A stretch of 64,000 nt of DNA from Yersinia enterocolitica (GTDB taxonomy: Bacteria; Pseudomonadota; Gammaproteobacteria; Enterobacterales; Enterobacteriaceae): the NCBI GenBank assembly GCA_002082245.2, contig NBTC02000001.1:174609-238608 (forward strand). The letters run 5' to 3'. Within the stretch, counting starts at the first letter, position 1; every line of letters begins with the position of its first letter. The notes under the pieces were generated by a model that was not told the DNA's origin, searched no databases, and saw only the letters and a list, made by a program, of their open reading frames with translations. The translations under genes were made by a program, and so were the position numbers. Positions 1 through 8,623 of the stretch are shown piece by piece.

Positions 1-53
1 CGGCCCGACGCAGGTGATGCCGCATAATTGGGGGCGTCAGTGTACCAATAGAT

Positions 54-1208
54 TCAGTCAATCAACTCAACCCGAATAAGTGTGCAATCACTACTTGGAA
101 CTTCAATGTCAAAACCATCACTGCCTCTAACCCAAACCATAGCCTCACCATCATCCCCATCTTCACTGGGTTTATTGGTCAATAATTCATACTCTTCATT
201 ATCAATCATCACCAATACTTTGGTTTGCAGAGGCTGCACATTCTGATTGCTTACCAGTCGGTTAGACGTGATTAGAGATTCCTGAGGCTCAGTCGGCTGG
301 GTGTTGGCTTCATTATGACTACCGTCAATAGCAATTACAGTTTGCTCTATACCAATAATCTGTGGGGTAGCCGTGATGACGGGCTCCTGAGGCTCCGTCG
401 GCTGAGAATTTGAAGTGGGAATGCCACTCTCTGTCGGTATTTGGCTCTGGTTTTCAGGTGACTTTAGTGCATTGTCATTCAGGGGTTCGGTCAGCTTGAT
501 TTTCCCTTTAGCAATATCCAACCATTTCTGGGCTTCAGGACGCCCCAATCCACCTTGATCTTCAGCTTGGGCAATAAGTTGTTCAGCAGATTCGGGACTA
601 ATCTTGTACAATTCTGAAAGAATATTGAGAGTCTCAACATAGGTGACAATATTTTTGTTATAAAGCTCAACGACAGCTTCAGGCATTTCCAGCAGTTTCA
701 GATGTTTTGAGACAAAGGGCGATTTTTTTCCGATACTCTCGGCAATATCAACAACTTTCATACCTGCTTGACGCAAATCATCAAATGCTTTAGCCAGTTC
801 CAAGGCAGTTAGATCGTTTCGGGCCACGTTCTCAACTAACTGACCAATAATACGATCATGGGTAGTCAAGCCCTTAGCTAACGAACGGTCGACAAATGCT
901 CTTACTGGCTCATTATTAAGCTTACATGCTCGCCATCTTCTCTCACCAATATAGATACAATATCTGCCATCTTCATCAGCAGGGAATACGGTGATCGCTT
1001 GCTTTTGTTTGCCGCCTTTTAGCGTCTTGGCCAGGGCCTCTATCTCTTCAGGGTCAAAATAGGTCCGAACCTGTGGATTTGAGTAGATTTTGCTGGTATC
1101 CATCCAAACGACTTCTTCCACATCTTTCTTGGGGCGAATCAGTGAACCCAGCGCAGGGGTCTTATTGTTATCTGCTCGAGCAGCGGCGGCGAATTTATTC
1201 TTGCTCAT
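54..1208 (-). CDS. parB: ParB plasmid partition protein
   Basis: Centromere-binding partition protein acting with the ParA ATPase encoded just upstream. From the chosen start it is 384 aa. A ParB/Spo0J N-terminal domain contains the GERRWR box (about residues 88-93) and a QLVENVAR segment (about 123-130), followed by a helix-turn-helix (about 150-173). The C-terminal third is polar and carries two copies of a QPTEPQE motif, an unusual low-complexity tail. The reading frame is open back to 1229, but AGGAGA at about 1215-1220 sits six bases before the third of three consecutive ATG codons, so ATG at 1208 is preferred. It overlaps the parA stop (1195) by 14 bases, suggesting translational coupling. 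The 53 bases between its stop and the window edge hold nothing recognisable. Confidence 0.93.
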   Translation of the reverse strand: MSKNKFAAAARADNNKTPALGSLIRPKKDVEEVVWMDTSKIYSNPQVRTYFDPEEIEALAKTLKGGKQKQAITVFPADEDGRYCIYIGERRWRACKLNNEPVRAFVDRSLAKGLTTHDRIIGQLVENVARNDLTALELAKAFDDLRQAGMKVVDIAESIGKKSPFVSKHLKLLEMPEAVVELYNKNIVTYVETLNILSELYKISPESAEQLIAQAEDQGGLGRPEAQKWLDIAKGKIKLTEPLNDNALKSPENQSQIPTESGIPTSNSQPTEPQEPVITATPQIIGIEQTVIAIDGSHNEANTQPTEPQESLITSNRLVSNQNVQPLQTKVLVMIDNEEYELLTNKPSEDGDDGEAMVWVRGSDGFDIEVPSSDCTLIRVELID

Positions 1209-2283
1209 CATCATTCTCCTGATGTTCAATCCTGGTCATAATCTCTTGGGCAAGATCGGTAAATTGCATCGCAGGTTCCGAAGCCGGTGCGTAATCCAAA
1301 ATAGATTGTGCTAATAACTGTGCCTCACTGATCTTTGGTGAAGTCCCAATAATGGGCTTCATCAGTAAATCGCCATATTGCTCATCCAAAGATGATAAAT
1401 AAGCATCTTGAATATTCAGCAATTTATGTTTGGTTCTATTCACGAAAGTGGCCTTGTTAATCACTACCCCCAATAATCGTAAGTCGTGGTCGAACTGACT
1501 GATGGTATTATTGGCAGTGGTAATTTGTAGGCGAATGCCTTTCTTAGCGAAACGAGCGAGTTCTGTTGGGATAACCAACCAATCAGATGACCGGTGTGCT
1601 GCTGCCAACAGATTACCAAAGGAAGGTAAGGTATCGATAATGATGATATCAAAACAATCCTTAACCTCCTGAATTCGTTTATGAAATATATCGACCACTG
1701 ATAGATTATCACTTTGAGTCTGGGCCAAATCTAAACTGGAACCAATCAAATACAAGTTATTGCTAATGCGCAGAGGTCTGAATGTCTTATCTGGCGTAAA
1801 CATATTCCAGACATGCGATACCCCTGGTACAAATATCTCCGCATCGATCTCTGGTTCAATTTCCAAAGGAAACGTTTCATCTTCACGGAAAAATTGCTCA
1901 GTAAGGTTTGCCTGAGGGTCCATATCGATGGCCAATACCTTATAGCCTTGTTTAGCGTAGGCAGCTGCTACATAAGCCGCTATAGTGGTCTTACCTACCC
2001 CACCTTTCTGGGCAGAAATTGCAATGACCTTTTTACGCGGTTTATAAGTATCATCTGGCTCAGCAAAAATTTGACCGACTTGAATATCAAATTCATTTTC
2101 AATCTTGGCAATCAACTCTTCCGGCATAACACGGAAATTAGAGCTTCCTTCAGGCGCAATATAAGATTTCAAAGTCCTCAGCGGAATACCAAGACGATCT
2201 GCAATCGTATCCCAAGTAACTTTACCGGCCTTTAACTTCACTTTTCTAAGTAAAAATGCTTGTGGGGTCATTCTAGGCGACAT
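1195..2283 (-). CDS. parA: ParA partition ATPase (P1/SopA type)
   Basis: Walker-type ATPase that segregates plasmids by nucleoid-bound gradients together with ParB. The protein is 362 aa, the long type Ia form. An N-terminal DNA-binding region of about 80 residues (helix-turn-helix near residues 22-42) is followed by the ATPase domain with the deviant Walker A KGGVGKTT at about residues 93-100, the IDMDPQ motif about 20 residues later, and IIIIDTLPS as Walker B. An in-frame ATG five codons upstream overlaps the previous gene's stop codon, but AAAGGA lies about six bases before ATG 2283, so this start is chosen. P1- and F-type ParA proteins of this size repress their own operon through the N-terminal domain. 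The repeats upstream at 2579-2677 are candidate operator sites. Confidence 0.95.
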   Translation of the reverse strand: MSPRMTPQAFLLRKVKLKAGKVTWDTIADRLGIPLRTLKSYIAPEGSSNFRVMPEELIAKIENEFDIQVGQIFAEPDDTYKPRKKVIAISAQKGGVGKTTIAAYVAAAYAKQGYKVLAIDMDPQANLTEQFFREDETFPLEIEPEIDAEIFVPGVSHVWNMFTPDKTFRPLRISNNLYLIGSSLDLAQTQSDNLSVVDIFHKRIQEVKDCFDIIIIDTLPSFGNLLAAAHRSSDWLVIPTELARFAKKGIRLQITTANNTISQFDHDLRLLGVVINKATFVNRTKHKLLNIQDAYLSSLDEQYGDLLMKPIIGTSPKISEAQLLAQSILDYAPASEPAMQFTDLAQEIMTRIEHQENDDEQE

Positions 2284-2297
2284 TTTTAATCCTTTCA

Positions 2298-2543
2298 TTA
2301 AAAGGCCCTCACAGAACTGCCATTGTGCCGAATGCCAAGCATGGCCATAGACACAGATTTATTAAAAGGCTTCAGTTCGCGCTGTTGGGTCAGCTGATTA
2401 ATACGGGCTTTGATTTTCTCTTTATTGATCTCGCCAAAAAAAACACAAAGATCTTTATTTTTCATGGCAGGTACTCGTACATGCTCACTTTTTTTAACTT
2501 GGGAATATCGCAGAGCAAGTGCTAGAATACTGTTCTGGTTCAT
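2298..2543 (-). CDS. Small hypothetical protein at head of par operon
   Basis: 81-aa basic protein of unknown function that starts the par operon. An AAGGA ribosome site lies about eight bases before its ATG. Its TAA stop overlaps an ATG in the parA frame by one base, so the two genes are tightly coupled. The middle is rich in Lys and Glu (KINKEKIKARI-like helices). No classical helix-turn-helix is obvious. The position suggests a partition accessory factor or a repressor of the operon, but I do not recognise the family. Confidence 0.6.
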   Translation of the reverse strand: MNQNSILALALRYSQVKKSEHVRVPAMKNKDLCVFFGEINKEKIKARINQLTQQRELKPFNKSVSMAMLGIRHNGSSVRAF

Positions 2544-2578
2544 CGGGCATTCCTTCTCTCGTTATCTCGATGCGAAGT

Positions 2579-2611
2579 GGAGGCTGTGACTCTTGCCGGG
2601 GTACAGCCTCC
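2579..2611. promoter_or_regulatory. Inverted repeat in par operon leader
   Basis: Perfect 9-bp inverted repeat, GGAGGCTGT (2579-2587) and ACAGCCTCC (2603-2611), with a 15-bp spacer. It lies between the likely promoter and the first gene of the par operon. It could be a ParA operator or an mRNA hairpin. There is no T-run that would make it a terminator. Confidence 0.5.
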
Positions 2612-2641
2612 AAACCGCTGTGTTCTTTTCGTGTGCTTGAT

Positions 2642-2677
2642 TCACGCATAGTACACGCAAAGGACACGCACCATCAA
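2642..2677 (-). promoter_or_regulatory. par promoter with three 11-bp direct repeats
   Basis: The hexamer CACGCA occurs at 2643, 2654 and 2665, an exact 11-bp period that puts the copies on one helix face. On the minus strand the repeats occupy the space between a plausible -35 (TTGATG, 2672-2677) and -10 (TACTAT, 2648-2653), spacer 18 bp, reading toward the par genes. This is the layout expected of an autorepressed partition promoter or a parS-like iteron array. The promoter assignment is inferred. Confidence 0.5.
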
Positions 2678-2849
2678 GACCTAATCAAAATAATTCCCTC
2701 TTTTTTGAGAAATTCATCACAAAAATGCCTAGCACGTTACTAACCTTAATCCAATGAAATCAGGTGTTCACCTAATTGCAATGATATATCAATACTGAAA
2801 TAGTTAGTAAAACATGCATTTTACGTTGAGAAAGAGAGGAAAGTTAATC

Positions 2850-3839
2850 ATGTGTCTTTCGAGTGTTAATGTACAAGATCTCGGTGCTGCTTTGGCAGCA
2901 TCAAAGAAAGTAATAATTTATTGAATCCAAAGACATTTCTACAAAAATTGGTTAACTTGATAACATTTGGTGGTGTTACGAGGGCTAATATAGAGGAGTT
3001 CACTAGCTTCAGAACTGCTATTTTAAATGCAATTAAACTCGTATCAGGCGATAAGCAACAACAATTAAGTTGCCTGGAGCGAATAGATTTTGAATGGGGG
3101 GGGATATAGTATTTGTATTACTCCAGGAGTTTTAGATACCACCGAATGCAGTATTACTAGTAATAAGGAAGAGTTACCGTTAATCCCGTTAAAGTCTGAA
3201 GCGCAGGTAAATTTTAAGGCTTTTTTGGCTTACATTTGTACTCCGGCCCACGATATTCCCACTAAGTCTTTGGAGAAAGGAACGGATTCTACAATCCGTA
3301 AGCTACAGGATGATTGTATCAATGCGTTGGGAATAAATCCGATCTATATACCCGAATCTGAACGAACACCTTTTGACAACAACGAATTATCGTCTGCTGA
3401 CGTAGTTCTTTTGAATGAACCAACAGAACCCGTAACGGAGGCTTATAGTCAATGCTACTTTTCAGAAAATAATGAGGTTCTGTTTGGATCTCATTGTTCG
3501 TTATCATTTGAATCATTTGGAAAAGCCTGTAACGAATGGCAAGAAGAGGCTAATAGGAAAAATAAAACCATCATCACTCCAATCGGGTTACTGCATAGAC
3601 CTGGTATCTTAAGTGAAGATCATGAAGTCCTTTTGGTATGCCGTCCAAACCAAAGACCACGAATTTATGACAGTAATCATTCTGGCTCATACAAAAACGT
3701 GGAGGTAATATTTACCGGAAGACAGGGGCGTTTGGATATCAAAAACTGCTGGAGGTACGTACTTCAGGAAGCAACGTATATGATAAGTCAGCTAAATATA
3801 GGTGTTCCGCCGGAAAAACTTCGAAGCTACACAGAGTAA
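2850..3839 (+). pseudogene. Frameshifted T3SS-effector candidate, CE-clan protease-like
   Basis: Three reading-frame pieces form one broken gene. ATG 2850, preceded by AGAGGA, opens a 24-codon frame ending near 2922. A second frame (about 2903-3109) continues it and ends at a run of eight G (3096-3103). A third frame runs from there to TAA 3839. Removing about one base in the G run joins the second and third frames smoothly (DFEWGG to GYSIC). The C-terminal part (249 aa from 3090) has His178 in SEDHEVLLV, Asp194 in RIYDSN, Gln212 in GRQGR and Cys220 in KNCW. That His-Asp-Gln-Cys order and spacing recalls CE-clan cysteine proteases (SseL, ElaD, ULP1) used as deubiquitinase or deSUMOylase effectors. 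The enzyme reading is tentative; the frameshift is clear. The G run could be phase-variable or a sequencing error. Confidence 0.5.
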
Positions 3840-4252
3840 TGGGATAAATATTTTTGTATTTATTTAGACGTTTATATGATTACCTAAAATCGTGTGATTA
3901 ATAAATCAGTATTCATGACTCTGGGTATTAATATCTAAGGGTAGAAAGAGCTTATGGGTATGTGAATAGACGCAACTAAAGTGCAAAGTTTTGACTTAAT
4001 TTTCTAGTTCAAAACCGCCCCGGTTCAATAATATTGCTGGAATTATTGTGCATCAAGTTTCGCTTACTGATCTGGGGTATTATACTGGAAAAATTGGTAG
4101 GAGTACCCTCCTCTGACCGTATTTTTGCTAACATCAAACACTAGATGCGGTATAAAAATGGGCATTGAAACGCAAAATGCATACTTATCCACAGATATGG
4201 TGGATAAGTTCGGTATAAATATGTGAATTACACTTTCCTACATAAGGATAAT
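3840..4252. other. AT-rich gap without a gene
   Basis: About 410 bases with no credible gene. It holds a short palindromic scrap at 4013-4026 resembling the terminal GAACCGCCCCGG of the IS3 elements elsewhere in the window, and the DnaA-box palindrome listed separately at 4148-4223. Confidence 0.6.
4148..4223. promoter_or_regulatory. DnaA-box palindrome flanked by direct repeats
   Basis: A perfect 10-bp inverted repeat, ACTTATCCAC (4183-4192) and GTGGATAAGT (4200-4209), contains the consensus DnaA box TTATCCACA at 4185-4193 and its near-mirror on the other arm. It is bracketed by two copies of CGGTATAAAWATG (4148-4160 and 4211-4223) differing at one base. This may be an origin remnant or a regulatory site. 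No rep gene is nearby. Confidence 0.5.
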
Positions 4253-4693
<441 letters not shown>

Positions 4694-5502
4694 GGCTTTG
4701 TCGCATTAGTGACATGAAGTTGGCCAAAGTTGCGTTGTCGGTTATTTAGGCAGCCAGCAAATAGAATTGTTCCGCGAGTGACAATCCCTCACTTTGCGGA
4801 TGTTGATATTGCCCTTTTCGTATCATGTTGCTCAGTTCGATGCCGGCCAGGATCGTTTGTGCCCGCCGAAACGATTTGAATCCCAGCATCGGTCGACTCC
4901 GACGTTTGATATTTCGGTGATCTTGCTCAATCAGGTTGTTCAGGTACTTACTTTGCCTGACGGTAATCGCTTCCTCATCGGGTTTGTCGGCGTTGAGCGT
5001 GGCCAAAGCTGCGGTGTTAGCCCCACTTTTATCGATAGTGACAACCTCGGGTTCGCCGTGATGGCGAATAGCCTTGCGAAAGAAGCGTAATGCGGCTGCA
5101 GAGTCCCGTTTGGCGGTCAGCAAAAAGTCGATGGTGTGACCTGCTGTATCGACCGCCCGATACAGATACTTCCACTGGCCTTTGATTTTGATGTAGGTTT
5201 CATCCATGCGCCACCGCCGACCTACTGTGTGCTTGTGTCGGCGAAAAACCTTATCTAACAACGGTACCAAGCGGATAACCCAACGATGCAGAGTGGAGTG
5301 GTCAACAAGAATACCGCGCTCTGCCATCATCTCTTCGAGGTTACGCAGGCTCAGGGCATAAGCGAGATACCAGCGAACACACTGAGCGATAACATCAGTG
5401 GGGTAATGCAGGCGACGGAAGGCTTTTCGGATGAGAGACATGGGCAGGCAACATCGTAAAAAAACAGCATGTTACCTGACGACGCCTTAATGCGACAGAA
5501 CC
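4694..5502 (-). mobile_element. IS6-family insertion sequence
   Basis: About 809-bp element with terminal inverted repeats: GGCTTTGTCGCATTA at 4694 and the complement of GGTTCTGTCGCATTA ending at 5502. It contains one intact transposase. The 8-bp flanks (4686-4693 and 5503-5510) do not match, so it is not in a simple target duplication. This is usual after IS6-type replicon fusion and recombination. Confidence 0.85.
4746..5441 (-). CDS. IS6-family transposase
   Basis: 231-aa DDE transposase, full length for the family (usually 230-240 aa). The N-terminal HTH region (RNLEEMMAERGILVDHSTLHRW) precedes the catalytic domain, with DDE candidates in RWRMDETYIK, VVTIDKSG and LNNLIEQDH. The HRNIKRRSRPMLGFKSF segment near the end is typical. 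It catalyses replicative cointegrate formation between its terminal repeats. The frame is open and appears functional, unlike the second IS6 element at 34168. Confidence 0.93.
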   Translation of the reverse strand: MSLIRKAFRRLHYPTDVIAQCVRWYLAYALSLRNLEEMMAERGILVDHSTLHRWVIRLVPLLDKVFRRHKHTVGRRWRMDETYIKIKGQWKYLYRAVDTAGHTIDFLLTAKRDSAAALRFFRKAIRHHGEPEVVTIDKSGANTAALATLNADKPDEEAITVRQSKYLNNLIEQDHRNIKRRSRPMLGFKSFRRAQTILAGIELSNMIRKGQYQHPQSEGLSLAEQFYLLAA

Positions 5503-5622
5503 CAATATCATGGTACGTCCCACAGATTTTCATGTTCTCCGGAATGAGCGGATATTGATATCTTCAGATCACGATATGCTATATTTATGTGTTTTCTTCT
5601 TAAAAAAAAGCTTTAGATTATC

Positions 5623-6921
5623 ATGCCAATCACTAATGGAAACGAGGCACTTCGTACCTTTCAAAAGGTCTCTGCCTCTGCAGAACTACTCACACAAGTA
5701 ACGTCTGATACCTCGGCAAAAAAGAAATGGAGCCAGATGGATGGTGGGGAAAAATTATTGCATGTTATTACATTAGGTTTTTACTCTCCAAAGTTCAACA
5801 CCGAGCAAATACAAGAGGCAAGGTCTCTAATGGATCCGCTCAAGCAGATAACGGAAACATCGTGGCAAGCTGTTTACAATGACGGTTCGGCAATATATCT
5901 ATCAAAAAAGGATGATGAGTCGGTGTCAGCAACGACGTGGAACCTTACTCAAAATAAACCTTTTAGTAATCAGAATGCTATTTTTTCTGGGGAAGACGCC
6001 CGTACGATCCTGGCTAGTCTTCAAAGCAAGGAACCATCGGTTAAATTAGATAAAGCATGGGTATCGGAACAGGGTCATACCTGTTATATGCCTTCGTGTG
6101 ACACACTACCCTGTTATCTCTCTCTGTCAGTTGCAGCGGGAAGGTGTAAGGGGAATAATCGAATAATGTTTGATCAGATTACCCATAATGCTATGCGTTT
6201 ACAACAACGTCTCGGGGCAAGTATTCAAGATGAATTCATGCTTGTAGCTGAAAAAGCGCTGGTATTACCAACAACTCCTTACACGAGCCCAAATATTCAG
6301 CGTTCACATCCTGTTGAGAGTTTTTGGTGCGATATCCCCAGAAATCTTATTGCTGGTGAGGGTATTATTGATCAAGTGGTTATTGAGGGGGTTCAATTGA
6401 AACCGGACGCTCGACGAGTATTGAATGATGCAATTTGTGACAACCAAGATCACATGCCAACGGAGAAACAACGTGAAGAAATAATGTGTATACAGGGAGA
6501 TATATCTGACGGATTCCGTGCTGCATTATGTTCAAGTACAGCAATAACTACGCTGTCTGCAGCACTCGCACAAAGTCTGATGCTGGACGCTCGTGCTCTC
6601 ATGCCTGGCATGAATACGATACAAGATGATCTGGCTCACTGTATGGAGTTGGGTGGTAAAAGAACAAAAGGCCGACGGGTTGAAGTATCCACACAAGATA
6701 TAGCCGCTGGAAGCTATAAAGGGACAACGACTTATACTGAACCTGCAATTAAATTTAATGCTGATATACGAGATAATCCTAAAGATTTTGGAGTGGCTGT
6801 AACCCGGGCGGAAATCGTGATAGATAGTGATGTCATCCTCCCTGAAAAAGATGGACTGGATTATATTGACTGTCCCGTGACATACAGCGGAGACGTTTAT
6901 TGGTTCAATCATAATAGCTAG
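5623..6921 (+). CDS. Hypothetical protein, T3SS-effector candidate
   Basis: 432-aa protein that I do not recognise. It is soluble, without a Sec signal peptide or membrane span, and starts MPITNGNEA with a Ser/Thr-rich first 50 residues of the kind seen in type III secretion signals. Residues about 40-60 (GGEKLLHVITLGFYSP) resemble the same region of the broken effector candidate at 2850-3839. Cysteines cluster in CYMPSCDTLPCYL (about 150-165). It is AT-rich, stands alone, and is boxed in by an IS6 element upstream and a Tn3-type end downstream: its TAG stop lies inside that repeat (6917-6936). The ribosome site is weak. The effector role is inferred from context only. Confidence 0.55.
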   Translation: MPITNGNEALRTFQKVSASAELLTQVTSDTSAKKKWSQMDGGEKLLHVITLGFYSPKFNTEQIQEARSLMDPLKQITETSWQAVYNDGSAIYLSKKDDESVSATTWNLTQNKPFSNQNAIFSGEDARTILASLQSKEPSVKLDKAWVSEQGHTCYMPSCDTLPCYLSLSVAAGRCKGNNRIMFDQITHNAMRLQQRLGASIQDEFMLVAEKALVLPTTPYTSPNIQRSHPVESFWCDIPRNLIAGEGIIDQVVIEGVQLKPDARRVLNDAICDNQDHMPTEKQREEIMCIQGDISDGFRAALCSSTAITTLSAALAQSLMLDARALMPGMNTIQDDLAHCMELGGKRTKGRRVEVSTQDIAAGSYKGTTTYTEPAIKFNADIRDNPKDFGVAVTRAEIVIDSDVILPEKDGLDYIDCPVTYSGDVYWFNHNS

Positions 6922-6936
6922 GGGTAAGGATTCGTG
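6917..6936 (+). repeat. Tn3-like terminal repeat, solo copy
   Basis: GCTA followed by GGGGTAAGGATTCGTG, matching both ends of the miniature element at 10421-10703 but without a nearby partner in inverted orientation. GGGG-initial ends with TAAG are typical of the Tn3 family. It abuts an IS21 end on the right. Confidence 0.7.
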
Positions 6937-6944
6937 TTAAATAT

Positions 6945-7140
6945 TGTGCAAAAGTAGACCAAGGGATCGGGGAATTATGGTGTAAAAGTGCACCACCCTG
7001 ATTATTGATAGACTCTCCGTTTTTACGGAGATTTCCTTGATGGTTAGGAAACTCAATCGCATCTTTCAAGAACGCCTGACCATGGATCGTGGCGATTTAG
7101 ATCCCCGAATGACGTGGGCCTAAGCTATTTAATGTGTAAA
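6945..7140 (+). mobile_element. IS21 left-end remnant and unassigned debris
   Basis: Bases 6945 to about 7036 nearly match the IS21-type leader that precedes the istA fragment at 45559-45655 (GCAAAAGTAGACCAAGGG onward). The istA start is lost. The next 100 bases carry a short open stretch (MVRKLNRIFQERL) I cannot assign. Confidence 0.65.
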
Positions 7141-7180
7141 AATGGCAGTTTCGCCGGATTTTTAATCTAAAACTCAAATT

Positions 7181-8455
7181 TCAGGCACACTGATCCAAAG
7201 ATGGCGTCCGAAGCCATCGTTTCTGCTCCATTTTATGCAGCCTCTCCGACAGTAATTCTGTTGTGTGAAACCCCGTCTGCGCGCCGGCAAAACGCAGACG
7301 GTCACCGCACAGGATACATTGGTACGGATCCGTGCCCAGGAAACCCTTCATCAGTACCGCGAATCCCGGCTTCTCTGGTTTTTTACGCGCCTCCATCTTC
7401 AGGGCCTCATACACTTTTGGCAGCAGCAGGCCCCGCTTGCGGTTGGATAAAAAACCGTAGTAGCGCACCATTTTAAAATGACGCGCCGGAATGTGGCTGA
7501 TATAGCGCCCGATCATCTCTTCCTGCGTCAGCGTTTGGCGTTTGTATTGCTGCGTACGATGATCGTGGTAATGATGGACCACAGCACCGCCGCTGTAGTG
7601 TCGCAGCTGAGAGGCGGCTACCGGCGGACGCTTCAGATAACGCCCCAGGTATTTGACGCTGTGCCAGGCCCCCCGGGTTTTCTTCGCGAAGTGGACTTTC
7701 CAGTAACGCCCGTACTGGGCCTTCAGATAGCGTCGCCACTGAGTTTCATCGCGAATGTGGCCCAGCCCCGGCAGGCTGCCGGGTTTGATACGGTCGTAGC
7801 TTTCGCGCAGCAGACCAATAACCGCCCCGCGCCAGATTTTCTCCACTTCCTTCTTCTTAAAAAACAGGGCGCGCCATACGTCATTTTTGACATCGAGGCC
7901 ACCCCGGGTCACGGAGACATGGATGTGGGGATGCTGATTGAGCTGGCGGCCATAGGTGTGCAGGGCGCAGAAAATGCCGACCTCGATACCCTGTTTGCGG
8001 GCCCAGCGGAGCATGGCGCGGGTGGCACAGCTAAACAGGTCATTGAGCAGGGGCCAGCTATTGTTGAAAAAAGGCCAGAGCAGGTGGGGCATAGTAAAAG
8101 TGATGTGTTGCCAGACGCAGTCGGGCAGGATGTGTTGCTGCTCGGCAATCCACTGCTCGGTTGCTTTCATTCCGCATGAACTGCAGGCTTTAGACTTGCA
8201 GCTCTGACAGAAAAAACGTGAGTGGGTGCAGTCCGGCGAGGCACAGCAGTAGCGTCGAACGCCCATGGCACAGGTGCCGCAGGCGAGCATGCGCTCGACG
8301 GAGAGTTGGGTCCAATCAGTGAGAGTGTCACCGTGTTTGTCGAGAAAGCGGTTCCAGCCCTCGTCGTGTTGGAAGAGCAGTTTCGCCGGACGGGGAATAT
8401 ACATGCGGCGGTAATTTACCCTGTGATATTGCGGGTGAAATAAAAGAGAGGACAC
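7181..8455 (-). CDS. IS91-family (HUH) transposase
   Basis: 424-aa rolling-circle transposase. The N-terminal zinc-binding domain is visible as repeated Cys pairs (CGTCAMG, CCASPDCTHSRFFCQSCKSKACSSCG, about residues 60-100). The HUH-type metal motif appears as HPHIHV (about residue 175). The candidate nucleophilic tyrosines lie in YLGRYLKRPP, matching the IS91/IS801 pattern. Length and frame look intact. Terminal structures of IS91 elements lack simple inverted repeats, so the boundaries are not called; the element probably spans about 7140 to 8600. Confidence 0.9.
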   Translation of the reverse strand: MSSLLFHPQYHRVNYRRMYIPRPAKLLFQHDEGWNRFLDKHGDTLTDWTQLSVERMLACGTCAMGVRRYCCASPDCTHSRFFCQSCKSKACSSCGMKATEQWIAEQQHILPDCVWQHITFTMPHLLWPFFNNSWPLLNDLFSCATRAMLRWARKQGIEVGIFCALHTYGRQLNQHPHIHVSVTRGGLDVKNDVWRALFFKKKEVEKIWRGAVIGLLRESYDRIKPGSLPGLGHIRDETQWRRYLKAQYGRYWKVHFAKKTRGAWHSVKYLGRYLKRPPVAASQLRHYSGGAVVHHYHDHRTQQYKRQTLTQEEMIGRYISHIPARHFKMVRYYGFLSNRKRGLLLPKVYEALKMEARKKPEKPGFAVLMKGFLGTDPYQCILCGDRLRFAGAQTGFHTTELLSERLHKMEQKRWLRTPSLDQCA

Positions 8456-8465
8456 TCACACTGCC

Positions 8466-8493
8466 CGCAGTCGCAGTCGCAGTCGCAGTCGTG
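8466..8493. repeat. Short tandem hexamer repeat
   Basis: Four tandem copies of CGCAGT just upstream of the IS91 transposase start. A microsatellite-like tract with no assigned role. Confidence 0.7.
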
Positions 8494-8623
8494 TTCGTCC
8501 GGTCTGTCAGCCCAGTTGGCCCAGTGGGAGCGAAGCTACAAAATGCGACATCTGACTTTTTTGAGCTGGATCTGAGTAAAAATCACTTACCTGTGAAATG
8601 GTTGCTGTAGCGATTACCCACTG

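Noticed and set aside
7478..8179. A 233-codon plus-strand frame opposite the IS91 transposase
   Set aside because: Antisense shadow of the transposase, which has clear zinc-finger and HUH motifs.
8466..8493. Short CGCAGT repeats as a CRISPR-like array
   Set aside because: Perfect hexamer tandem without spacers; no cas genes in the window.
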